Shown here one piece after another: positions 50,690 through 57,832 of a DNA stretch of 64,000 nt. The notes under the pieces are model-generated. The model saw nothing but the letters and a program-made list of their open reading frames with translations. It was not told where the DNA came from and made no database searches. Made by a program: the position numbers and the translations under genes. Position 1 is the first letter of the stretch; every line of letters starts with the position of its first letter. The DNA is from JAOUGY01 sp963785075 (GTDB taxonomy: Bacteria > Actinomycetota > Acidimicrobiia > Spongiisociales > ZC4RG35), in NCBI GenBank assembly GCA_963785075.1, contig CAWATW010000004.1, forward strand, positions 496,001 to 560,000, read 5' to 3'.

Positions 50690-51391
50690 TCAGCGCTCGG
50701 CGATCCGACCGGCGTCGACCTTCACCGACGGACCCATCGTCGAGGAAACCGAGAGCGCCTTCAGATACCGGCCTTTCGACCCCGCCGGCTTTGCCCTCAT
50801 GATCTCGCCTGAGAGTGCCTCGAGGTTCTCCACGAGCTGCTCGACCTCGAACGAGACCTTCCCGACCGGCACATGCACGTTGCCGTAGCGATCGTTGCGG
50901 TATTCGATACGTCCGGCCTTGAATTCGCCGACGGCCTTGGCGACATCCGGGGTCACCGTTCCGGCCTTGGGGTTGGGCATCAGCCCCCGTGGCCCGAGAA
51001 TCCGGCCGAGCTTGCCAACCTCGGCCATCATGTCCGGGGTTGCGATCGTGAGATCGAAATCGAGCTCACGCCCAGCAGCCAACTCCTCGACGAGCTCCTT
51101 CCCACCGACCAGATCGGCACCGGCCTCTTCGGCTTCGCGGGCCTTGTCGGCAGGGGCGAAGACGGCGATTCGAACGTTCTTGCCGGTCCCGTGCGGGAGT
51201 GAGACCGTTCCTCGGACGAGCTGATCTGCCTTGCGGGAGTCGATGCCGAGCCGATAGACGGCGTCGACGGTCTCGTCGAACTTGGCCGCGGCCAGCGTCT
51301 TCACCAGCTCGAGGGCCTGGGTGGCCGGGTAGGCGGCCTGGCGGTCGTACCGCTTCGCCGCCTCTTCGAAGCGCTTTCCACGCTTTGCCAT
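50690..51391 (-). CDS. rplA: 50S ribosomal protein L1 (uL1)
   Basis: 233 residues, standard length. MAKRGKRFEEAAKRYDRQ, LPHGTGKNVRIAVFA, and the signature DMMAEVGKLGRILGPRGLMPNPK are visible. L1 forms the mobile stalk beside the E site and often represses its own operon by binding mRNA. It is 138 bases downstream of rplK; a 22-base perfect palindrome lies in that gap. Confidence 0.97.
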   Translation of the reverse strand: MAKRGKRFEEAAKRYDRQAAYPATQALELVKTLAAAKFDETVDAVYRLGIDSRKADQLVRGTVSLPHGTGKNVRIAVFAPADKAREAEEAGADLVGGKELVEELAAGRELDFDLTIATPDMMAEVGKLGRILGPRGLMPNPKAGTVTPDVAKAVGEFKAGRIEYRNDRYGNVHVPVGKVSFEVEQLVENLEALSGEIMRAKPAGSKGRYLKALSVSSTMGPSVKVDAGRIAER

Positions 51392-51452
51392 GTGTTACCT
51401 CCTGTGGTGCCTGCGGCCGGCCCGTGACCGACCTCCCACTGTTGTCGTGCGG

Positions 51453-51474
51453 GGTCGACCGGATCCGGTCGACC
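51453..51474. repeat. 22-base perfect palindrome between rplK and rplA
   Basis: Bases 51453-51463 are the exact complement of 51464-51474 (GGTCGACCGGA and its reverse). It has no loop, so as RNA it would form at most a shortened hairpin; as DNA it is a candidate protein-binding site or L1-control structure. Confidence 0.6.
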
Positions 51475-51529
51475 TTCGGCCTGGCGGCCACGTGACGCCG
51501 GCCCGGAGGCCGGTCGACACATCGGACGA

Positions 51530-51958
51530 TCAGTCCGAAACCGTGATTCCCATCGAACGAGCGGTGCCCTCGATGATCTTGGATGCTGCCTCGACGTCAT
51601 TGGCGTTCAAGTCGGGCATCTTGATCTCTGCGATCTCCCGCACCTGCGCCTTCGTCACCGAACCGACCTTCTCCTTGTGCGGTTCGGCCGAGCCCTTGTC
51701 GACCCGGGCGGCCTGGCGCAGCAGTGCCGCGGCAGGCGGAGTCTTGAGCTCGAACGTGAAGCTCCGATCCTCGAAGATGGAGATCTCCACAGGGATGATC
51801 TGGCCGCGCTGATTGCCGGTGGCGTCGTTGTATGCCTTCACGAAGTCCATCAGATTCACGCCGTGCGGACCGAGGGCAGTACCCACCGGTGGTGCCGGTG
51901 TGGCCTGCCCGGCGGGCAACTGCATCTTCACGACAGCGGAAAGTCTCTTGCGTCCCAT
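51530..51958 (-). CDS. rplK: 50S ribosomal protein L11 (uL11)
   Basis: 142 residues. MQLPAGQATPAPPVGTALGP and the rRNA-binding C-terminal part (AQVREIAEIKMPDLNANDVE) are intact. L11 sits at the GTPase centre and is needed for the stringent response. It follows nusG by 37 bases in the conserved secE-nusG-rplK-rplA order. Confidence 0.97.
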   Translation of the reverse strand: MGRKRLSAVVKMQLPAGQATPAPPVGTALGPHGVNLMDFVKAYNDATGNQRGQIIPVEISIFEDRSFTFELKTPPAAALLRQAARVDKGSAEPHKEKVGSVTKAQVREIAEIKMPDLNANDVEAASKIIEGTARSMGITVSD

Positions 51959-51995
51959 GATTGCTCCTCAACAAAACCCGGTCGACCGACCGATG

Positions 51996-52625
51996 TCAGC
52001 TCTTCTGGATGTCCTCGAACCCGAGTTCCACCGGGGTGTCGCGACCGAATATGTTCACCAGCACGGTGATCTTCGACTGGTCGAGATCGATACCCTCGAT
52101 CTTGCCGTTGAAGTCGGCGAAGGGACCGGTGATCACCCGGACGACCTCGCCCACTTCCCATTCCGGCTTGAAGCGTGGCTTCGGCTTTTCTTCTTCCTTC
52201 TGGAATCCAAGGAATCGTTCCACTTCACGTCGCGACAGCGGCGTGGGCTTGTTGCTGCCACCCACGAAGCCGGTGACCCCAGGTGTGTTGCGCACGCCGT
52301 ACCAGCTGTCGTCGTCGAGGATCATCCGGACGAGGATGTATCCGGGGAACACCTTCTTGGGGACCGTGACCTTCTTGCCGTTCTTGATCTCGACCACGTC
52401 CTCCATCGGGATGTGCACCTCGAAGATCCGGTCTTCCATGTGCATCGAGCGGATACGAGTCTCCAGGTTCACCTTGACCTTGTTCTCGTACCCGGAGTAG
52501 GAGTGGATGACATACCAGTCGCCCGGCATGTCATACGGGCTCACTGGTATGGGCTCCGCCTGTTCCTCCTCGGTGACCGCTTCGGTCTCTTCGATGTCGT
52601 GAATCTCGTCGATGGCATCAGCCAT
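51996..52625 (-). CDS. nusG: transcription termination/antitermination factor NusG
   Basis: 209 residues. An acidic N-terminal extension (residues 1-33) precedes the NGN domain (WYVIHSYSGYENKVKVNLE, then FPGYILVRM) and the KOW domain (FADFNGKIEGIDLDQSKITV). Actinobacterial NusG often has such an extension. It binds RNA polymerase and links it to Rho or the ribosome. The GTG/ATG region overlaps the secE end by 8 bp. Confidence 0.96.
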   Translation of the reverse strand: MADAIDEIHDIEETEAVTEEEQAEPIPVSPYDMPGDWYVIHSYSGYENKVKVNLETRIRSMHMEDRIFEVHIPMEDVVEIKNGKKVTVPKKVFPGYILVRMILDDDSWYGVRNTPGVTGFVGGSNKPTPLSRREVERFLGFQKEEEKPKPRFKPEWEVGEVVRVITGPFADFNGKIEGIDLDQSKITVLVNIFGRDTPVELGFEDIQKS

Positions 52626-52956
52626 TGCCGCCTCCGATGGCCAAGAAGACCAGCTCCTTCAGTCCGAAGTCGAGTGCAAACACAAAGCCGGTCAGCGCAA
52701 GCGAGGTCACGAGCGTCACGATCGTGAACGCCGTCATCTGGTCTCGGGTCGGCCACGAGACCTTCTTCATCTCGACGCGAACCTCATGAAAGAACTGGGT
52801 GAGCCGCTTCCAGAGCGACTTGCGTTCACCGGAGCGCTGTTTGAGACCGGCAGCAGCACGCTGGCCGGCGGCCTGCTTGCCGCCACCCTGCCGTTGCTCC
52901 TGCTTCTTCTGCCGCCGCTCCTCGCGTTCCATCATGCGGCGCATCTCTCGGTTCAT
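52618..52956 (-). CDS. secE: preprotein translocase subunit SecE
   Basis: 112 residues. A long basic, glutamine-rich N-terminal extension (1-48) is followed by the SecE core FFHEVRVEMKKVSWPTRDQM and one membrane helix (FTIVTLVTSLALTGFVFALD). It clamps SecY in the translocon. The single-helix form is normal outside gammaproteobacteria. Confidence 0.95.
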   Translation of the reverse strand: MNREMRRMMEREERRQKKQEQRQGGGKQAAGQRAAAGLKQRSGERKSLWKRLTQFFHEVRVEMKKVSWPTRDQMTAFTIVTLVTSLALTGFVFALDFGLKELVFLAIGGGNG

Positions 52957-53054
52957 CGCTCTGAATCCCTCTTGCCTCGTTCGGGCTTCGTTCGTTCAAC
53001 AACCCACCAGTTCGGTCACCGTCACACCGCGACCGATCCTGATCCATCGTGGTC

Positions 53055-53131
53055 TGGCAGGGGTGGAGGGACTCGAACCCCCAACCTACGGATTTGGAGT
53101 CCGCCGCTCTACCAGTTCGAGCTACACCCCT
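53055..53131 (-). tRNA. tRNA-Trp (anticodon CCA)
   Basis: 77 bases with encoded CCA. The acceptor AGGGGTG pairs with CACCCCT, the anticodon loop CTCCAAA gives CCA, and the T loop TTCGAGT is standard. Located between the MaoC gene and secE, as in mycobacteria. Confidence 0.95.
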
Positions 53132-53179
53132 AGGGGGGTCTCAGTATAGGAGGGTGCAATCGATGTGGGAATTCTGGCC

Positions 53180-54019
53180 TCAGTTTCGATCGGTGAAAGT
53201 CGCCGACACGTGTTCGGTGCCATCGTGTGCAATGGCCCGGGCCTCCCATCCTCCTGCCGTCCGCACACCGGACACCTCCACTCCGACGGCCGGACGAAGG
53301 GGCGCGCGGTACCGGAATCGTGCGGATCCGATCCCCGCTCCATGCCGCTCGACGGCCTGACACAGCCACGCCGATTGCATGAGGCCGTGGACGACCACGC
53401 CAGAGAGGCCGGCGGCGACTGCGGCACCGTGATCCCAGTGGATGGGGTTGAAATCCTGGGAGGCACCTGCATATCGCACCAGATCGGTCCTCGAGGCGCT
53501 GCGAGCCAGGACAGCCACGATCTCGCCATCCCCCGGAGGGTCGAGGGTGCCGGCCACGACGAGATCGGACCCGGCCGCGGGATCCGGCTCGGCCTCCTCG
53601 GGCGTCTGGCCGGCGGGCGGCTCATCGCCGGACATGAGGAACAACGAAGACCCCGAGAGCACGTCACCGTTCGAATCGCCGACGGTGAGATCGAATCCCA
53701 CGAAGTACACGCCTCCTCGCTCCCGGAAGCGCGTGATCGCTCCGCCGACCTCGAGCTCGGCATCGATCGGGATCGGCCGGAGCCAGGTGAAGGTCTGCTC
53801 GCCATGGATCACGCTGCCACTCACACCGGCGAGCTCTGGGTCGCCCAGCAACAGAGGCGCAACCGCAAAGAGCATGGCGCCTGCCAACGAAGACGGAGCG
53901 GACTCCGTCCACCGGCTTGGATCATCTCCGGTGGCAGCGATGAATCGATCACAAACGGCGCGGGCGGTCGAATAGGTCACGGGCCCGTAGGAGCGGCCAA
54001 CGAAGTCTTCAGGCGACAT
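53180..54019 (-). CDS. two-domain MaoC-like (R)-hydroxyacyl dehydratase
   Basis: 279 residues. The N-terminal half is a FAS1-type hot-dog (DFVGRSYGPVTYSTARAVCD, as in HadA), and the C-terminal half contains the hydratase-2 motif DFNPIHWDHGAAVAAG with the catalytic D and H, then VVVHGLM. It therefore looks like HadA and HadB fused in one chain. In mycobacteria hadABC lie at this exact place beside trpT-secE and serve fatty-acid elongation. A similar acyl dehydration is likely here. Confidence 0.85.
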   Translation of the reverse strand: MSPEDFVGRSYGPVTYSTARAVCDRFIAATGDDPSRWTESAPSSLAGAMLFAVAPLLLGDPELAGVSGSVIHGEQTFTWLRPIPIDAELEVGGAITRFRERGGVYFVGFDLTVGDSNGDVLSGSSLFLMSGDEPPAGQTPEEAEPDPAAGSDLVVAGTLDPPGDGEIVAVLARSASRTDLVRYAGASQDFNPIHWDHGAAVAAGLSGVVVHGLMQSAWLCQAVERHGAGIGSARFRYRAPLRPAVGVEVSGVRTAGGWEARAIAHDGTEHVSATFTDRN

Positions 54020-54171
54020 GTCGGAACCCTACCGATCCCGCGTCGCCGAGCGGCGGCGGGCCTGCTGTCGGTCTGCCACACGCATCACGCATGGCGTATC
54101 ACGCAACATGCCCGCCATGGGTCGTGGTGACGACCTCCACCACGGAGCCCGCACCGGGTCCGCCTACACGC

Positions 54172-54203
54172 GATGAAGGCGGGCCTTTCGGCCCGCCTTC
54201 ATC
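54172..54203 (-). terminator. terminator downstream of rpmG
   Basis: Perfect 14-bp GC-rich arms (54172-54185 and 54190-54203) with a 4-base loop, 45 bases past the rpmG stop. No long T run. 54020-54171 shows no gene. Confidence 0.75.
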
Positions 54204-54247
54204 ATCGACCCCTGATTCCGCGGGGATCCACGCTACCAGCGCAGCGG

Positions 54248-54409
54248 TCAGCGCGTCTCTCGATGCGCCGTGTGGCTTCGGCACCATCGGCAGTACTTCT
54301 GAAGCTGCAGGCGGTCCCGTGTATTGGTCTTGTTCTTCGTCGTCACGTAGTTGCGACGCTTGCACACGTCACACGCCAGCGTGATCGGCGGTCGCTTGTC
54401 AGAAGGCAT
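54248..54409 (-). CDS. rpmG: 50S ribosomal protein L33 (bL33), zinc form
   Basis: 53 residues. MPSDKRPPITLACDVCKRRN and the later CRWC supply two CxxC pairs that bind zinc, so this is the zinc-containing form. YVTTKNKTNTRDRLQLQKYC matches L33. It is located after tuf and before the MaoC gene, as in other actinobacteria. Confidence 0.95.
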   Translation of the reverse strand: MPSDKRPPITLACDVCKRRNYVTTKNKTNTRDRLQLQKYCRWCRSHTAHRETR

Positions 54410-54413
54410 TCCT

Positions 54414-54494
54414 CAGTCTCCAGTCTCGGGTCTCCAGTCTCCAGTTCCACGCTCAGCCACCGTACTGGTGACCGGGGACTGGGGACTCGGGACT
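54414..54494. repeat. two heptad arrays between tuf and rpmG
   Basis: CAGTCTC, CAGTCTC, GGGTCTC, CAGTCTC and CAGTTCC follow each other at 54414-54448. GGGGACT twice and CGGGACT once follow at 54474-54494. The period is 7 in both arrays. Confidence 0.7.
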
Positions 54495-54499
54495 CTTCA

Positions 54500-55690
54500 C
54501 TACTTGTTGATCTTGGTGACCCGGCCGGCGCCAACCGTCCGACCACCCTCACGAATCGCAAACCGCTGCCCCTCATCCATCGCAATCGGAGTGATCAACT
54601 CAACCGTCATCTCCGTATTGTCACCAGGCATCACCATCTGCGTCCCCTCCGGCAACGTCACCGCACCCGTCACATCCGTCGTCCGGAAATAAAACTGCGG
54701 CCGATACCCCGAGAAAAACGGATTATGACGGCCACCCTCCTCACGAGTCAGAATATAAACCTGAGCCTCAAAATCGGTATGCGGAGTGATCGAACCCGGC
54801 TTGGCCAACACCTGACCACGCTCAACCTCATCCTTCCCCACCCCACGAAGAAGAACCCCAACATTGTCCCCAGCCTGACCCTGATCCAACAACTTCCGGA
54901 ACATCTCAATCCCAGTAGCCACCGTCTTACGAGTATCCCGAATCCCAACGATCTCAACCTCTTCGTTCACATTCAAAACACCCTGCTCGATCTTCCCAGT
55001 CACCACCGTCCCCCGACCCGTGATACTGAACACATCCTCAATCGGCATCAAAAACGGCTTATCCGTATCCCGATCAGGCTCAGGAACAAACGAATCCACC
55101 GCCTCCATCAACTCCATCACCTGATCCTGCGACGCCTCATCACCCTCCAACGCCTTCAACGCAGAACCACGCACCACCGGAATGTCATCACCCGGAAACT
55201 CATACTCGGTCAACAGATCACGAACCTCCAACTCGACCAAATCGAGCAGCTCCTCATCATCCACCATGTCAACCTTGTTCAAAAACACCACAATCGACGG
55301 CACACCCACCTGACGCGCCAACAACACATGCTCCCGCGTCTGCGGCATCGGCCCATCCGTAGCCGACACCACCAAAATCGCACCATCCACCTGCGCAGCA
55401 CCCGTAATCATGTTCTTGATATAATCAGCATGACCCGGCATATCCACATGCGCATAATGCCGAGCCGCCGTCTCATACTCCACATGAGCGATCTGAATCG
55501 TGATCCCCCGCTCACGCTCCTCAGGCGCCTTATCAATATTCTCAAAATCCGTGAACGCGTTGTTCCCACCCACACGCTCAAACAAAGTCTTCGTAATCGC
55601 AGCCGTCAACGTCGTCTTCCCATGATCAATATGACCCATCGTCCCAACATTCACATGCGGCTTCGTACGCTCAAACTTCGCCTTCGCCAT
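54500..55690 (-). CDS. tuf: elongation factor Tu
   Basis: 396 residues, full length. G1 GHIDHGKTT, G3 DMPGH, G4 NKVD and the beta-barrel domains are all conserved, so it should be functional. It carries aminoacyl-tRNA to the ribosome. Its codons end almost always in G or T (GTT, GGG, GGT, TTG), the opposite of its C/G-ending neighbours; the last dozen or so codons (from about 54533 down) return to C-ending. Located after three tRNA genes as in the E. coli tRNA-tufB operon, not in a str operon. Confidence 0.97.
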   Translation of the reverse strand: MAKAKFERTKPHVNVGTMGHIDHGKTTLTAAITKTLFERVGGNNAFTDFENIDKAPEERERGITIQIAHVEYETAARHYAHVDMPGHADYIKNMITGAAQVDGAILVVSATDGPMPQTREHVLLARQVGVPSIVVFLNKVDMVDDEELLDLVELEVRDLLTEYEFPGDDIPVVRGSALKALEGDEASQDQVMELMEAVDSFVPEPDRDTDKPFLMPIEDVFSITGRGTVVTGKIEQGVLNVNEEVEIVGIRDTRKTVATGIEMFRKLLDQGQAGDNVGVLLRGVGKDEVERGQVLAKPGSITPHTDFEAQVYILTREEGGRHNPFFSGYRPQFYFRTTDVTGAVTLPEGTQMVMPGDNTEMTVELITPIAMDEGQRFAIREGGRTVGAGRVTKINK

Positions 55691-55744
55691 GATCTGCGAT
55701 TCCCTTTCCTGCGTGGTGTGGGCTGATTGGGCCCGCTTCTGATG

Positions 55745-55818
55745 TAGCGGCGGGCGGACTCGAACCGCCGACCTCTCGATTATGAGTCGAGCGCTCTCAC
55801 CTACTGAGCTACGCCGCC
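55745..55818 (-). tRNA. tRNA-Met, elongator type (anticodon CAT)
   Basis: 74 bases without CCA. Anticodon loop CTCATAA. The first acceptor pair is G-T, with GGCGGCG against CGCCGCT. The first pair is G1-T72 and the D arm lacks initiator features, so elongator Met is favoured; tRNA-Ile2 is less likely. Confidence 0.88.
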
Positions 55819-55865
55819 TCGTGCGAGGACTCCCTCGCCTGCGCTCGGCGGGTGAGCCGAGAGCG

Positions 55866-55937
<72 letters not shown>

Positions 55938-55998
55938 CTGTGTTGTCACCGAGTCGACCGACCGACCCGATCCGAGAATGCCACAACGGGCACACTCG

Positions 55999-56081
55999 TG
56001 CCGGGAGAAGGATTTGAACCTCCGAAGGCTTACGCCGGCAGATTTACAGTCTGCTCCCTTTGGCCGCTCGGGCATCCCGGC
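55999..56081 (-). tRNA. tRNA-Tyr (anticodon GTA)
   Basis: 83 bases without CCA. Long variable arm, anticodon loop CTGTAAA, acceptor GCCGGGA pairs with TCCCGGC. Confidence 0.94.
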
Positions 56082-56150
56082 AAGCCCGGATGGACCGGGG
56101 CCTCGGAATCATAGCCATGCGCCAGATTCGCCACAATCTCGCCGAGAGGC

Positions 56151-56235
56151 GAGTCACCAGTCACGAGTCACGAGTCACGAGTCACCAGTCACCAGTCACC
56201 AGTCACCGAGTCACGAGTCACGAGTCACGAGTCAC
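56151..56235. repeat. twelve-copy heptad repeat upstream of tRNA-Tyr
   Basis: Twelve tandem heptads mixing GAGTCAC and CAGTCAC, with one extra C after the eighth. The longest such array in the window. It lies in the 312-base gap 56082-56393, which has no gene. Confidence 0.85.
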
Positions 56236-56322
56236 CGGAGGATGCTTCTTCATGGCTGGGGCATCGATCGACGGCCCGCTCAGATGAACGGAACGCCCCA
56301 AATGCGCCCGGCGTCTCAAGGC

Positions 56323-56371
56323 CGGGCACCGGAGGCCGGAGACTGGTGACCGGGCACCGCAGATCGCAGAC
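56323..56371. repeat. seven degenerate heptads upstream of tRNA-Tyr, near htpX end
   Basis: Seven period-7 units with drifting sequence, such as CGGGCAC (twice), CGGAGGC, CGGAGAC and CGCAGAC. They share a leading pyrimidine-G and a closing C in most units. Confidence 0.55.
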
Positions 56372-56393
56372 GGCTTCGGGCACGGCCCGAGCG

Positions 56394-57233
56394 CTACCCG
56401 CCGTACTGCATCTGGCGCAGACGTTCGATGCGCTGCTCCACCGGCGGGTGGGTCGACAGCATGGTCATGAGGCCGCGCCCACGGATTGCCTTGAGCGGGT
56501 TGTCGATGAACAGCTGACTGACTGCGGGATCGACCCGCATGGGAATACGTTGGGTTCCTTCGCTGATCTTGGCGAGGGCCGAGGCGAGCTGCATGGGCTG
56601 GCCGGTCATCTCGGCGCCGGACTTGTCTGCCTGGAACTCCCGAGCCCGTGAGATTCCCATCCGTATGAACATGGCGGCCAGCGGACCCACGATCAGGGCG
56701 AGGAGGGTGCCGATGCCGCCGAGTGGGTTGTCTCGTCCCCGTCCGCCGCCGAACCAGAGGGCGGATCGGGCAACGATGGCGATCGCGGCGCCGATCATCG
56801 CTGCGATCGAGCTGATGAGGATGTCCCGGTTGCGGACGTGGGCCAGCTCGTGGGCCAGGACACCTTGCAGCTCCTCGTAGTTCATGATCTGGAGGATGCC
56901 CCTCGTGACCGCCACCGCGGCGTGATTCGGGTTCCGGCCCGTGGCGAAGGCGTTGGGCTGGGGAGAGTCGATGACGTACATGCGGGGCATCGGCATCCCG
57001 TGCTGGGTGGTCAGGTTTCTCACGATGGCGTAGACCTGCGGGAGCTCGTGCTCCTCCACCGGCTTCGCCCGGCTGGCTGCGAGAGCCATCTTGTCCGAGA
57101 AGAAGTAGGCGCCGAGATTGAAGACGGCGGCGATCCCGAGGCCCCACCAGATCGAGCCCCCGAGCGAGTACCCGATCAGGCCGAGGAGCGCAGCCAGAAA
57201 TGCGAGCAGTCCGACTGTCTTGAGATTGTTCAT
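56394..57233 (-). CDS. htpX: membrane zinc metalloprotease HtpX
   Basis: 279 residues. Two N-terminal helices, then the zinc motif HELAH (H128, E129, H132), a further helix pair, and the third-ligand region SRAREFQADKSGAEM. M48B proteases cut damaged membrane proteins on the cytoplasmic side. It is complete and separated from its neighbours. Confidence 0.93.
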   Translation of the reverse strand: MNNLKTVGLLAFLAALLGLIGYSLGGSIWWGLGIAAVFNLGAYFFSDKMALAASRAKPVEEHELPQVYAIVRNLTTQHGMPMPRMYVIDSPQPNAFATGRNPNHAAVAVTRGILQIMNYEELQGVLAHELAHVRNRDILISSIAAMIGAAIAIVARSALWFGGGRGRDNPLGGIGTLLALIVGPLAAMFIRMGISRAREFQADKSGAEMTGQPMQLASALAKISEGTQRIPMRVDPAVSQLFIDNPLKAIRGRGLMTMLSTHPPVEQRIERLRQMQYGG

Positions 57234-57270
57234 GGCTCAAATGGTATCCGGCTTCGCCGCCAATCTGACC

Positions 57271-57741
57271 TCAGGAGTCGGCGGACGAGGAGCCAGGCAA
57301 CGTGGTGCCCGGCTCACGCACATCGGGGACGACGGGCGTCTCACAGATGCGGAATCCGCCCCGCCGATCGAGCCGATAGTCCAGTTCGAGGTCACCCGTC
57401 GACACGACCACCTGATAGCCGGGCGTGATCACCTGGGTGTACAGCATTCCGGGCTGCGGGCAACCGAGTGACCCGTCGGGCCACTCCACCGCCCGCTCCT
57501 CGAGAACGACGACCTCGGTGACATCCACGCCTGCAACCCGCGCCGCATCTGCGCGCACGTCTGAGACGAACCCGGCCGGCACCCCGCCCTCGTCGGGAGG
57601 CATGCTCGAGCTGCTGGATGGTTGCTGTGGGGGTTGGAGCACCGTCGTCTCCACAGTTGATGGAATGGTCGACCCCGCGTCACCGGAGCCGCAGGCAGCG
57701 ATCAGGAGCGCCAATGCAACGAGAACGCCTTTCTTCACCAC
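57271..57741 (-). CDS. small secreted lipoprotein, hypothetical
   Basis: 156 residues. The lipoprotein signal MVKKGVLVALALLIAACGSG has its acylation cysteine at C17. A serine/proline-rich linker is followed by a compact part with VTEVVVLEERAVEWPDGSLG, then CPQPGMLYTQVITPGYQVVV, a pattern seen in small actinobacterial lipoproteins of unknown role. Starts 38 bases upstream of htpX on the same strand. Confidence 0.75.
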   Translation of the reverse strand: MVKKGVLVALALLIAACGSGDAGSTIPSTVETTVLQPPQQPSSSSSMPPDEGGVPAGFVSDVRADAARVAGVDVTEVVVLEERAVEWPDGSLGCPQPGMLYTQVITPGYQVVVSTGDLELDYRLDRRGGFRICETPVVPDVREPGTTLPGSSSADS

Positions 57742-57780
57742 CGGATGGTATCCGGCTTGCCAGCCAACCCAGGACGCAGC

Positions 57781-57808
57781 GAGGGGACGCCCGATCGGGC
57801 GTCCCCTC
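57781..57808 (-). terminator. hairpin after the subtilase gene
   Basis: Perfect 13-bp arms (57781-57793 and 57796-57808), only two bases between them. 25 bases past the subtilase stop. No T run. Confidence 0.65.
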
Positions 57809-57832
57809 TGCTGTCTCGTCTGGTTGTTCAGG

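Noticed and set aside
54173..55726. A 517-codon open frame on the plus strand opposite tuf
   Set aside because: It exists because tuf avoids C and A at third positions, so stops rarely appear on the other strand. Its protein is a monotonous Arg/His/Leu/Asn/Thr sequence without domains.
56151..56235. CRISPR array
   Set aside because: Units are seven bases long without spacers, and no cas genes are near.
56218..57240. A 340-codon minus-strand frame overlapping htpX
   Set aside because: It is an alternate frame of htpX and part of the heptad array, with no recognisable domain.
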